From: Cokeromyces recurvatus
Taxonomy: Eukaryota > Mucoromycota > Mucoromycetes > Mucorales > Mucoraceae
Direction of reading: 5' to 3'
NCBI RefSeq assembly: GCF_025118155.1
Contig: NW_026251422.1
Location: 124,001-188,000, forward strand
DNA length: 64,000 nucleotides
Each line of letters begins with the position of its first letter. The first letter of the stretch is position 1. The notes below the pieces were generated by a model. That model did no database searches, had not been told where the DNA came from, and saw only the letters and a program-made list of their open reading frames with translations. Below are positions 11,612 to 24,509 of this stretch, one piece after another. Both the position numbers and the translations under genes were made by a program.

Positions 11612-13117
11612 TTAAAATCAATCAAAAGAAAAGAAAAAGATAAATAAAAAGTGCAGCGACGAATATGCAACCTGCATTATTCACTTAACTCAAAATTTTA
11701 TCGTACTTTAAAATGTCATAAATACAATGAAACTACCAGATTTTATTAAAAAAAAAAAAAAAAAAAGACTAATGGGCACGTAGCAATTTTTGTTGAGTCT
11801 TATTGTCCAAGCTAGTTCTAAAAAGTCAAAAGAAATAAGAAACAGTAATTGAAATGCTAGTACTATTACAAAGGCAACCATTTTACCAGCTAGGCATCAG
11901 GATCTTGAGGAGGAGGAGGAATTTGATTATGAAATAGATATCTATTTTATACAGAATAGTATAGGTAGTTAGCCCACAGATAGACTAATTGGAGCCATCT
12001 TGCGAAAACCGAGGCTTTTGGAGAGACAATTTGATTCAAAATGAAGTAATGGAAGTTGCAGTCAACTTATATATAGATATGGATATATTCATTAGATTAA
12101 ACACAAGTAAAGCCAGAATAAGGGTTGTATGCAAATTCTTGGTTTACCTTCTGGAAGACAACTAAGACATCAAGAAAACATACGACTACGCTCAGCTCGA
12201 TATCATTCGTAAATAAAAAACTGGGTCTTGAGTTAGAGCAGGGTGGCAAGCGACAAGCAAATGGAAAAGTACGATCTACACAGAGATCAGTAAGATTATT
12301 TTGACTGAAATGTAGGCGGATTATCTCAAATTGTTGACGATTGTGATCATCCAAAGATGGGATACAGTATTGCTAGAAGAGACCCTTTGTCTCTTGATAA
12401 ATGTCATGATACAGATTTTTTTTCCCCCAGATAAACCTTAGTCAGTTCCCACTTTACTTTAGACAAATCAAAATATAATTCTATCTTGGTCAAAAATTTG
12501 ATTTAAGAAGAGTAAAAGTTTTATTCTAGACGAACACTCTTCACAATGATAAACGGAACAGTCAAGTAGCAATATCACAGGCCAACTTCCCCCGTTGAAT
12601 ATATTTACCTTATTAAGCTTTTGAATACTTTAAAGGACTATTTGACAAACTTCCTTTTCCTATAGAATTTGTATGTGAATTTTCATAATATTAGAGTACA
12701 ATAAGCAGAAAAGCCAGTTTGGTAAAGATTATAAAATTTTAACTGCCAAAATCATTATTTTACTACTTTCACTCGCATAAAATCCTCTCAAGAAATTTTA
12801 TTACAATACATCATAACTTTCTATTAATGCCGAGTAGATAATATGTTTTAATGGCGTTAGTTTATTTTTTTGTTTTTAGTAATACACATAGATATGAAGA
12901 CAAGCATTATAACTACTTATTGCTATTTGTTACATAAAATGGAATCAATTCGAATTTCCATAACTTTAGAAAAATGACAAAGAAAGCATTCATTAAGGAT
13001 AATTTTACATGTCAAAAACTTGTATTTAAATATTCATGTATTTTTTTTTTATTTTTTTTTTTTTAAATGAAACACAGCTATTACAAGTCTGTAAAATGTA
13101 TACTATAAATATAAACC
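11612..13117. other. 1.5 kb without a supported gene
   Basis: The 85-codon ORF at 12097-12354 (-) is less AT-rich than its surroundings. Both strands of about 11860-12480 read as interrupted, coding-like sequence, which suggests a decayed mobile element, but no motif could be named. The rest is plain AT-rich spacer. Confidence 0.4.
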
Positions 13118-13582
13118 TTAAGCCTCAATAATATTGCCAGGCGCCTTAGCATCTTTTTTAAGATCAAACATTAATTCCTTCATTCTAGTAACATCCTTTG
13201 TATGGTAGCCAGTTTTAGCATTGGTTGTATCAATTTCACGAATAACACGTTCCCAAACATTAGCTGATGACTGAACTTGTTCGCGATTCTTTTCATTATT
13301 TTCCTCACGTTCTCTGCAAAAAAGAGGATTTTAATAAAACCTACAGCCTTTTTATAATAAGCCCTCCTCCCTTTTTTTTTTTACCTATTTTCTTCAATAG
13401 ATTTTTGTTTCTTATCATTATATTCCTCGTAAAATTTATCAATATCTTCACGAGCTTGCTTAATAGTTTCTTCTTTCTTTCTTTCAGATTCAGCATCACG
13501 TTCAGCAATAATTTCTTTTTGTTTTTCTCGCCATTGACTATATTACAAACTAAATTAGTTTACCTTTCTTTTTTTTCTTGCA

Positions 13583-13631
<49 letters not shown>

Positions 13632-14074
13632 ATATTTTAATTTTACCGCACAGTTTCTGGTTCTTCTTCTGGTAGCATAGCCTTGTGGAAGGCCTAGATG
13701 AAGGTATTATTAAAATGTATAAAGACAAGAAAAGTACTATTTACCTGAGAAGTTTCTAATTCTTCAGCTTTAGGATATTGACTCTCAAAGGAAGAAGTAC
13801 CCATCAGGTCCTGTTCAACGGGCTTAGTTGCACTTGAATGTGAGTGATGACTTAAAGCACTAATATGACCATCATTAAAATTGTTAGGAGATAGGGGTGT
13901 TGTAAAACTGTTAACAGAAGCTGAAACAGGTGATGTTAAATCGTTGGAGATGAGGTCGTTATTATCATTTGAAGCAAAAAGATCAGCATCATCACCTAAG
14001 GCTGCTCTTTCACGTGCAAGAAAGTCAGCAGTAGGGTCTTCTGAAGGAGTGTTGAAATCACCAAAGTCTGACAT
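13118..14074 (-). CDS. clc1: Clathrin light chain
   Basis: Four exons: 14074-13745, 13693-13647, 13537-13385 and 13313-13118; 241 aa, all in frame. The N-terminus MSDFGDF...DPTADFLARER is the acidic clathrin light-chain entry (Hsc70/Hip1R-binding side in animals). The middle has a heptad-rich heavy-chain-binding helix (QWREKQKEIIAERDAESERK and KQAREDIDKFYEEYNDKK). The C-terminus WERVIREID...DVTRMKELMFDLKKD is the conserved end. The protein coats endocytic and trans-Golgi vesicles. The intron between exons 2 and 3 contains a (TA)n tract at 13588-13622. Confidence 0.93.
13588..13622. repeat. (TA)n dinucleotide repeat in a clathrin light chain intron
   Basis: About 35 nt of uninterrupted TA followed by (TG)n; intronic. 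Confidence 0.85.
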
Positions 14075-15780
14075 TGTTTGGAAAGATAGAGTATTTTAAA
14101 AAAAAATAAAATAAAATAAAATAAAATAAAATAAAAAAAATAAAATAAATAAAAAGACGAGGAAATTATAATGTCCTTGGTTTCTTTTTTTGGGAATTAA
14201 TTACAACAAATAACTGAAGTGACGTATATTTTGCTGTTAACGAACACAATACTTAAATTCGCAGTGTAATTTTGATATTGAAATACTTTAACAGCAATTA
14301 ATAGATGTTGCCTTGTTTTGTTTTAACACGAGAGCTTGTTTATTATTTTGAATCAGTTTTATACAAATTTAAATTATTAAGAATAACTTGGATTAAATAA
14401 AATCTTATACGCGTCAATAAATAGTCGTATTACATTTCTCACTTTTTATCAATTTAATTTCAAGCTACATACACTTGTAAAAAAAAATTGTATTATTATT
14501 CCTTTTGGTGTGAAAAAAAAAATATACTTTTCTGCTATTACTCGTTAGACATCAAATAATATACATTTAGCATATAAAGATTTCAGAAAGTCAATCATTA
14601 AAAAGGGATGCTAACCTGCCCTATATGCTATTGAGAGTAAGATAGCTATTCGCCTAGAAATAAGGAGTGATTAGTAGGAAAGTACTGATGATTCACTTCA
14701 ATATGGTTCCTACCATAATGTAAGTATCTAAACTTTAACTTTTACCTCGGAAAATATCCTTGGTAAAAGAGTTGTGTTTACTACGAACAATTTATGGTAT
14801 ACAAAGCTGAACGCCTATGACCATCAAAATTAAAAAAAAAGGTGTATTGTACATATTCCTGCAATTATTTACGTCGTATACCCACTGTATACTACAAGTT
14901 TTTCAATTTTTAATATCATATCTTATTAATATGCACCTTCAAAATCACTGATATCAAATAATTAGTAACTTTTTAAGATGGCATATTCCTGTGGCTTAAA
15001 TGGCTATAACACTATTTTTAAATAAAATGTAAAGGAAGAGAGAATAGTTAAAGAAATGTGGAAAGTGAAGAGACGAGAATGCCTCCAAAGCTTTCATAAT
15101 GTTTCTTTGTTTCTTATACAGAAAGACTTTCATCTCCATTTGTAGTCTGTTTAGATATAAGCTGCATCTATTGATCGGAATTTCATCCTTAATCGTGTTT
15201 CTCAATATTCACACTTACCTTTTATTTCAAAATTCATAGTATTTCAATTTAGTTTATTTAACATATCTGTACATATTTCTTCAATAGATGCACTTTAAAT
15301 TAAGTTTACATAAGAGTCTTTTCATGTAAAATAATTTATTTTACTGAAATAATTTGTTTCGATAGATAAACGTTCGTTAATGCATATTCAAAGGGAAAAA
15401 AAAAAGATTGTTATAGTGAAATATTCCAAACTTGAACTCTATAACTTGTTACCAGCTAAAATATTATAATGGATTTATTTTATTATATAACTACTAGTAT
15501 AAGGTTATATAAACACATATTATCATTTTACACTATGAGTGCTTTATTTATTTTAAGCTTTTTATATGATATTAATACTAATAGCAGCACTCTTATGTCT
15601 TGCAAGTATAAACTTTTGCAATCCTGGGTAATTTTCAGCTGAGATGTATGTAATTCATTAACACTCAGAAAATAAAATTATGAAAATTTTTATTTCCTAC
15701 AAATTCATTGACAGTATCCTTTTATGTTAATTAAATCATGCTCCAGAATAAGTGTGATACACTTTGATGCATGCAAGTAA

Positions 15781-15812
<32 letters not shown>

Positions 15813-16020
15813 AAAAGAAAAGAAAAAAAGAAAAAAAAGAAAAAAAAGGAAAGACTTCTCTAGATGAAGAGTCATAAGAGCTACACATATTTTAGACTAT
15901 TATATTTTTAGCTGTAGTAAAATGTATGCATGTTTTTTTTTTATTTTTACAACAGTTAAAATTCAAATCCAGATTCTGTCGTAATAATGCGTGCCTTTGT
16001 GTAATCGTTTTATATGTGTC

Positions 16021-16068
<48 letters not shown>

Positions 16069-16169
16069 ATTTAAGCAATGCCGTCTTGTTGTTGTTGTTG
16101 TAGTTGTTGAAATCAAATTATCTAAACTTTTTTTTTCTCTTTCTCTTATTTTTTTTTTTATTTAATATA
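14075..16169. other. 2.1 kb intergenic; no gene seen
   Basis: Holds an (AAAAT)n tract at 14100-14150 just upstream of the clathrin light chain start, an A/G-rich stretch at 15780-15850, and a T43 run at 16023-16065 upstream of the next gene. The ORF at 14996-15205 (-) has no motif. Confidence 0.55.
16023..16065. repeat. T43 homopolymer upstream of the small secreted protein gene
   Basis: Forty-three T about 100 bp before the ATG. Similar runs precede several other genes here (56389-56429, 62497-62541, 42599-42622), which suggests a poly(dT) promoter element, although chance in AT-rich DNA is possible. Confidence 0.8.
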
Positions 16170-16738
16170 ATGAAATTGATTATTTTATCATTTATTGTAG
16201 CATTACTAATCCAGATCACTTTAGGAGAAGATATTGATAAACTTCAATTTATGAAAGTGGTGTCTCCTACTAACGGTCAAAAGATAAAAGCTGGTGACAA
16301 AGTGTTGATTAAATATGTGATGCAGCCTTTAGTTTTTAGTAAAAAAAAAAAAAAAAAAAAACAAAAAAATAAATTGAAATATATACGTACTTATTGTCAT
16401 ATTAGAACATACTTCAAATGGATATGCTAAATCTTTAAAGATTGATTTCTATCAAGCAAGTAATCATACGACTAAAATTCATACTGTTTGTTCTCATTGG
16501 TATAAAATTATTTACTGTGATTTATAAATCATGTATACATATGAATATATATAACGTATACCTTCTATTTAGTCCTGTCAAAGCTAGAAAACATAGGTAT
16601 AAGTCTCACAAAAGACATTGGACTATCCCTAAATCTATCAAGCCTGGTTCCTATTTGTTTAAATTCATTGAAGATACTCAATTCCGTCGTGGACGAATGA
16701 CTATTACTGAAACTATAAAGGTCGACGTTGTAAATTAA
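16170..16738 (+). CDS. Small secreted protein, Kre9/KNH-like N-terminal fold
   Basis: Three exons, 16170-16338, 16406-16499 and 16573-16738; 142 aa, splice phases consistent. A signal peptide (KLIILSFIVALLIQITLG) is followed by VVSPTNGQKIKAGDKVLIKY, which matches the start pattern of the fungal Ser/Thr-rich Kre9/KNH family (cell-wall assembly). LKIDFYQASNHTTKIHTVCS and KPGSYLFKFIEDTQFRRGR follow. It is a short single-domain version without a Ser/Thr tail, GPI signal or second domain. It is probably exported; its role in wall structure or interaction is only inferred. Confidence 0.65.
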
Positions 16739-16891
16739 TGCTATTTCTGTTTAAATCTTGTATAATACACCAACAAACTTCTCGGAAACATTAGATATAT
16801 AATAAACTAAATTTAAATAATGCTCAATATTGATTTTATTGTTCTTATTGTTACTAAGTTTGATTTATGGTTTTAGATTCAAGATTGATAT

Positions 16892-16934
<43 letters not shown>

Positions 16935-19795
16935 AGAATAATTATTCACTCTCAAAGGTTTAATTTCTAAAATTACCAAGTTCTCTCTAAAATATCCTCT
17001 TTCTATTGTTGCTAAAATTAATAATTTCTTTACCCGTCTAATTTATATTTTTAGCACGATCTAATATTAACATCGACTGATAATTGAAGTTGGGTTAAAT
17101 TAAACTATTGTTTCAGACAAAAATTCTAATAAATACACTCTACACGGCTAATAATTTATAAGCAATAATATCAGATAAATAGAGTAGAGCAGATTAGAAT
17201 CATCTTTAATAAAAAGAAAGTAAACGATTAACTTGTTATTTATACACCATTATTTAACCTTTATCATAATATATATATCTTAGTTTTTTTTTTTTATGAA
17301 AAGAGGAATTGCTTGTAGCCCTGTTAGATATAACATACTATAATCTATTATTTACATAATTTCTTATTGAAAGATAATTTCAATAACCCTGGTAAATGGC
17401 AACCCTATTATGCTGCTTGTTCTTATAACCGGGTTAATGAAAAAAAAGCCTATTATTTATAGTATCATAGTATTAATATGTAATAAATAATGTATCCTGT
17501 TATATCCAAGATTTCTATTCTATCTTAATATGCACGCGTCAGATACAACAAAAATGAAAATTATACTTTTACTTGGAGAAAGGAGCGAAACAGCTTTTCT
17601 ACAAATGTAGAATAACAGTAAGGAGTTGTAATGATTCCCTAGAATTATGTGTTATGTCTATCATATCCTATCAAGATAGTATTTCCATATTTTAAGTGCA
17701 TAACAATTTTATTGATAAAACTTACATTATTTTCACAGGCTTGTCTTGTTCTTGTTCCTGTGTCTTCTGTCTATAATAAAAAAAATTTAATAGCATTATT
17801 CCAGGAAAAAAGTAAAGCCTTTTATTTAATGCAAGTCTGCTTTTCTTCTCATTCCTTATTATTAGTTAGCTTCTATATATGTATACGTATAATTACTTTT
17901 AATTTATTATATATAATTTTATATTCATAAATAGCAAAGCAAAATATGAAAGACTATATTAATAGACCACGTTAATACTAAACAAATATAACTTCATTAA
18001 ATCTAGTCATAATAGCAGACACACGAAAATATAATTTAAAGTTTAAAAATAATCTGAATCCTCAATCATTTTTTTTTTTTTTTTTTTTTTTGGAACTACT
18101 TCTACACTGTAGGTAAAATTTACCGCTTTCCCTGCATAGTATGAAACAATTTATTTTTAAGCTCAAACCCCACAATCTTATAAAAAAATACTCTCATCAG
18201 AACATGTTTTAACGGAAAAATTATATAACTTTTCACATTTAGTATTTAGCAAAAAAAAAAAAAAATTGAACTCATAATCAATCTTGTTATCATTGCTATA
18301 TCTAAGTCTCAAGAACATTTAATCTTGATATGGTTTATGCCAACTCTGAAAATGCTTAAATTCCTTTCGAATATCTGTTAAACAAAATGTATTCTATTCA
18401 TACCTTGATGCCATATTATTTATTAACAATAAATAAGGACTTGAGTAAGAAAAAAAAATTCTCAAAAACAAGTCGATTTTCTCACTCCTTTTATTCATTA
18501 TACTAACTTATTTAAACGACTCAAACTTCATTATTACTAGCAATCGACTCGTTATTTCAATAGTCATTTTTATGAACTTTAATAATTCATCCATGTTACT
18601 ATCATCACCATTGATATATACATATTCTACATGTACAATATATGATCATATTCCTTAATTTTAAAATCAATCCTTATTCTTAAGAACTGCCTGGCATATT
18701 CCCCCACCCCTAGAACAGCCTCAGTATTACCATCCGTTTCCGTACAAAAGACAATCTAAAAAGATCTAAATCGAAACATGTTAACAATTATGTAAATATA
18801 TCCTAAAAACCGGCATTTTTAGTTACAGAGTGGACAACCAAAAGAAAAAGAAAAAAAAAAGATAAAGCTTAAGAATACGTTATTCAACTTTAAAGTCAAA
18901 AACTATCAAACAATAAATGACAATGAAAAGTCAAATATAAATCTATAAAATAAATACAAAGAATATTAATATGCTATACAAAGTTTTTTTTAATCTCTTC
19001 TCTATGTTTATTTTATTTATGATTTATATACTTAATAGGGTGGAGAGCCTATTAACTATAGAATTCATACCATTTTATTAATGAAAACAAATCGAAAGAA
19101 ACCCCCCTTTTTTTTGTTTTATTACAGTCATTCGTTCACAAACAATATAATTAGTTGATGTGACCTGAAGCTAACTCTTAGAAATACATATATAGAATAT
19201 CAGGTGAAAGGACTATTGCTAATATATTTTATATTATCGAAAAATAAAAAGAGGCACACTAGTTACAGCTACTTGATTTGACAAGATTTAAGTAACAAAC
19301 TTATATCAAAACAGATCAGAAACTTTACAATGAATTCTGTAATATCTCAACTACTTTATAAAGGAATATCATTAACACTTTAAGCTTTGAATAAGTTTAC
19401 ATTTCCTGTCTATTGATATCGAGGCTGTATTTTATATGCGTAACTATTTCTGAATTACAAATAAAACAAGTTTTGTTTCTTAAAATCTGAAGGATCTATC
19501 TCTTGTAGCTTCAGAATATTTATGGATGCTTTGGCTTTAATTAGGTGTGTCAGTATAGTAAAGAAAAAAAAATAGTAATATGACAGGAAAGTTCAAAGGA
19601 TAGGTTTACTAGTTATAATTATGAATAAATATTATTATTATTATTATTATCATTTTTTTACATACACGTTAGCAAAATTATCATCAGACTTATACACACA
19701 ACAGTACAGCATCAAATCACGCCAGTTATTATAAAGCTTCTCCCTTTTACATGCATATTTGTGTATGTAGTATACATTTACCGCTGTACAACACT

Positions 19796-19827
<32 letters not shown>

Positions 19828-19970
19828 GTAACCCTAACAATGAAGATCTATTTGTGTAGTAGCAAATTCTTTTAAAAACTTTTTTATTTATTTATTTATT
19901 TATATTCTTGGTTAAACTTCATTCATTTTTAACAAAGGAATCTTCCATTTCATTGAACAGATTGACAATC
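16739..19970. other. 3.2 kb gene desert
   Basis: Extremely AT-rich, with an A run at about 16897-16931, T runs at 18069-18091 and 19799-19827, and (ATT)n at about 19627-19651. The 93-codon ORF at 17649-17930 has no recognisable features. I see no gene. Confidence 0.6.
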
Positions 19971-22900
19971 ATGTCAGCAATTCCATTTTGTGCATGGAAT
20001 AATGAAGAAAGAACAAATAAAGAGGTTTTTTTTTTATTTTTATTTTTATATGTGCTAATATCTATTATAAACTAATAATGAAGCTATTATAATACTCATG
20101 TATAAAATAGATCGAACCTCATTTAATTAGCATTGATTCCTGTTACAGAGAAACGTAAAGATTTACTTTGTATATATAAAATATTACATAAATTAATATA
20201 TTATTTGTAGTATTTTAGATGTTTTATTTCCAATTCTATTTCTAGTTATATCATGCATGCTTATGGTATGGCATAATAAAAATCATAACAATAGACAGTT
20301 TGTTGTAAATGGAAATGACTGTCTTCGATTGCCAACAGTTAAAACGATATCCATCTTTAGAAGAACTCTTGCACTTTTGATAGTTACTTTATTGGAAATA
20401 AGTAGCTGGGCTTTTTTATTTGCCTGGAGGCTTGAAAGTGCTATTCTTGAAAGATCAAAATTACCGCAGCCTATATTTAATTTTAATAACAGTAATAATA
20501 AAGTTCCTCTTTATCAAATAGTAGATCCAAGTCTTACCTTTATTCCTCGAGTAAATTTTATTATTAAATTGCCTTCTAAATATACGACTGATCCCCTCTT
20601 TTTTCCCCCCCCCTCATATATAAGTAGATTTATATATTGATTCTTATTATCAAAACTTTTACAGCACCAGAAAATCCTCTTGATCCATCTACATTTACTA
20701 AATATAGTTACCATTTCCTGGTATTTTATTCACTTATCTTTGTATCAGCTATCGTTCGTGCGTTTGATTGTTATTTGACAAACAGTTATTCGCCTGACTC
20801 TTTTACTGTCGAGAAATTATTTACATTTGTAGACCTACTTTTGTGTTTTATTTTGTGGTTTATTATTATATCTTCACCTTCTGAAATAGATCACAGAGAA
20901 CTGGTTGATTTTGAGGATGATGATCATAGTGTGCTTGTACTTTATGATGGAAGAGTTGTAAGAAATGTAAAGTGTGAGTACATAAATGACTCTCTCTCTC
21001 TCTCTCTCTTTTCTTTTTATTACTAGTATTAAAATAATGTGTTATTCATCTAGGGTCGTATATTAAGCTTAGAATCTTCTGCTTCTCCACTCTCTTCAAT
21101 TACATTTAGTTGGATAAAGCCTCTCTTAAAATCAGCAGTCAAATGTAAGTTAATGGAAACCTCTTTATGGGCTTTACCTTTGCGTCAAAGAGCTAGAGAG
21201 AATTTTGAATTATTCACAAAAACAAAGGAATGTTATACAACTAAGATTACAGCTCTAAACCTCACACGACGTATCTATTTGGCTAATCGAAAAATTATAT
21301 TTTTCCAGTTTGTAACAGCTACTGGCGCTGTCGTTTTTCATTATGCAAATCCTATCTTCTTAAGAAAGCTTTTAAACTTTATTCAGATTTATCATGATCA
21401 TCATCATCAACACCAACAATCAGATGATAATTATAACACAAGCTTGGAAAAGAAGACAGGCTACGTATACTGTCTTACACTCTTTATATGTAATGTTGCA
21501 AGTATTCTGATTGCCTCTCAAACTCTTTTATGGGGAAGACGATGGCATATATCTTTGACTCATATGCTAAATTCTGAAATTTATGTACATGCTCTTCGCT
21601 TAAAAAAGGGCTATGAAACTACTACAAGCTTCTGCAATAATGCAATACCTGAGAATGACGAAAATGGGGATAGCTCTGATGAATTAGCTAGTCTAATAAA
21701 TCAGGACACACAAAGATTAGCTGAATTAGCTTCTTATCTTCATGTAAGTTCATACTGATCAAAATCTATTGATGAAATTGTATTTTTTTTTATTAACTCT
21801 ATTTATGATAGATCTTTTATACTTGTCCACTTGAAATTACTATAGGAATTATATTCTTATACAATATATTAGGAAATTCATTTCTAGCCGGTTTAGTCGT
21901 TATGGTAGTGTCATTACCTTTAACTCATTATATAAATCGACGTATTATGGTAGCCCAATCTTGTTTAACAGATGCAAAATCATGGAGATTAAAGTTATTG
22001 TATGGATTATGTGAAGGGATGAGAACAATAAAATTTTTAGCTTTAGAGAGACGTTGGGAACAAGCAATTATGGTAAATGTTCATTTTTTTTTTTTTTTTT
22101 GGTTTATCAGAGAATGTTTTAATAACATATATGTATTGCTTCTATAAAAGAATGCTAGAGGCAATGAAATAGTAAACCTAATTAAATTATACACACAAGA
22201 TACTATTTTAAGTTTGATATGGTTAGCTACTCCTGTGTTTATAACAGTTGTTTCTTTTATTTGGTATACAATGGTAGAAAAAAAATCTCTTGATGCTAGG
22301 TAATTATTTATTATTATTATTAATACAAAGTTTTGATAACAGTTTTGTTTAATATATATATTTTTTTTATAAAACAAAAAGTACTGCGTTTATTAGTATT
22401 GTCCTATTTAATATGCTTCGTGATCCTCTTAACGTACTACCTAAAGCATTTGTAGCGTATAAGGATGTCAAGTCAAGCCTTGATAATATAGCAAGATTTT
22501 TAAATATGCAAAATAACGTATATGACGAAAAAAATATAATTTTACAACAGCAACCGTACAATGAGCAAGTTAAGATTGGGTTTTTACCAGCATTATCCAT
22601 ATTTGAATGGGGTAATGATAGTAAAGCACTATCTCAAAGCCAACCGTATTCTGTAAATAGTAATATACCAGGTTCAGGATTTTTGGAAGAAGAAAGTAGA
22701 GCATCTTTCAGGTTATTTATACCTTCAATACAGTTCCCACCTGGTAAACTTTCCGTGATTTCTGGTACCTCTAAAAGTGGGAAAACAAGTTTATTATCTG
22801 CATTGTTTAATGAGATGCATATGATAGCAGGTGAACAACTTCCTGTTTTACCTTCTCGATTTCTAGCATTCCAAGGGCGAAACCAGAGCCTTGCTCGTAA

Positions 22901-23133
22901 TGGAGCATACTATCTACATAAAGTGGCGTATGTTGCGCAAACTGCATGGGTTACAAATGGTACTTTACGTGAAAACATCTTATTTACAGAGCCTTGGGAT
23001 GATACAAGATATAGAACTGTACTCTATCAATGTGATCTTGTACGTGATTTATCATTATTTAGTAATGGAGATTTAACATTAACAAGAGATAAAGGTATTT
23101 CTACATCAGGTATGTATATAAATTTACCACTTT

Positions 23134-23164
<31 letters not shown>

Positions 23165-24475
23165 TATTATCTATTTGTACAGTATATATACAGAATAAAA
23201 TATCATTAGCTCGTGCAGTCTATTCTAAAGCACAGACAGTTATCATTGATGATATATTTGTCACATTTGGCAGGTTAACCTCAACGTTTATCTATGAGAA
23301 TTGTATTCGAGGTGAATTAATGAAAGGTCGAACAATAATTGTCTCGACTACATATCCAGACATGTTTTGGGCTCGTGACGCTCAGCTATTTATTTATATG
23401 GCATCACCAAATAAATACGAAGGACGAGTTGAAACAATTGAAACAGATCCAGAAAAAATTGTAGATTTTATTAAAAAAAGAAGAGCTGAGCAAAGTGATC
23501 AAAAGATACTGCCTGAATACAACTCTATACCAATACTAAACAACATTCATATTCCAATAGATGAAGTTAACTCCCTCTTTGAAAATATGAGTGTGGATGG
23601 TCTTAATGGTTCTTCTGCATTAGAGGAGGATGAATTTGTTGATGGAGTATCCAATATGCCAGAGTCATTAGAGGATGAGGAAGAGAAAGAGAAAGACGAA
23701 GCATGTAGGCGGGCAAGAGATTATGCTTATGCAACTTACTATTCTGTATGTGGAGGTTGGAAATATTGGATAACAGCTATTTTATTTACATTACTTCCAA
23801 GACTGATATACATTCTAGAAAATTTTTGGTTAAAGGAAGGTACTTGAACCATTTAAATCATTATATATATATATGTATATATGCACATGTATTCAAAACA
23901 GTATATCACACACATTCATACTTTTATTTTATTTTTTTTAATTATATTCCTTAATTTTAATATATTTTTTTTAATATACAGGTATGGTCCATGGCATCTT
24001 CAAATTATAATAATGATCAAAGCCAAGTTCAACTAAACATACTGGACATAAAGCAATATGAATTTACTTCACAACAACATTATATCCTTATTTATTTAGG
24101 ATTATGTTTAGCTACAGTAATATGCAATTTCATTCGCACTATCATTCAGTATAGAGGATCACTTCGTGCCTCCAATAAGTTATTCTTGGGTCTCTTACAA
24201 TCTATCTGCCATGCATCTCTACAATTCTTTGATATCACCTCAGTCAATCAAGTCATGGATAGACTTATAAAGGATATAAAAATAATTGATTCAGATATTG
24301 GATGGCATGTGCAATTCTTGCTTCAAATGATTTTTGGCGTATTTGGAGGTATATTAACAATCGGTATAATTCTTCCAGAGTTTTTTGTTGCAGGCTCTAT
24401 AGCAGGTAATATATATTTATATGTATATGTATTTATAATAATTATAATTCTCCATTGGAAAAAAAATTAATCAAC

Positions 24476-24509
<34 letters not shown>

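Noticed and set aside
13267..13680. 137-codon plus-strand ORF
   Set aside because: Antisense shadow of the clathrin light chain gene, including its introns and TA repeat.
15892..16165. Overlapping ORFs around the T43 tract
   Set aside because: Products of homopolymer reading (Phe or Lys runs), not genes.
17649..17930. 93-codon ORF in the 16.7-20 kb desert
   Set aside because: Hydrophobic only because of T-rich DNA; no conserved pattern or neighbouring exons.
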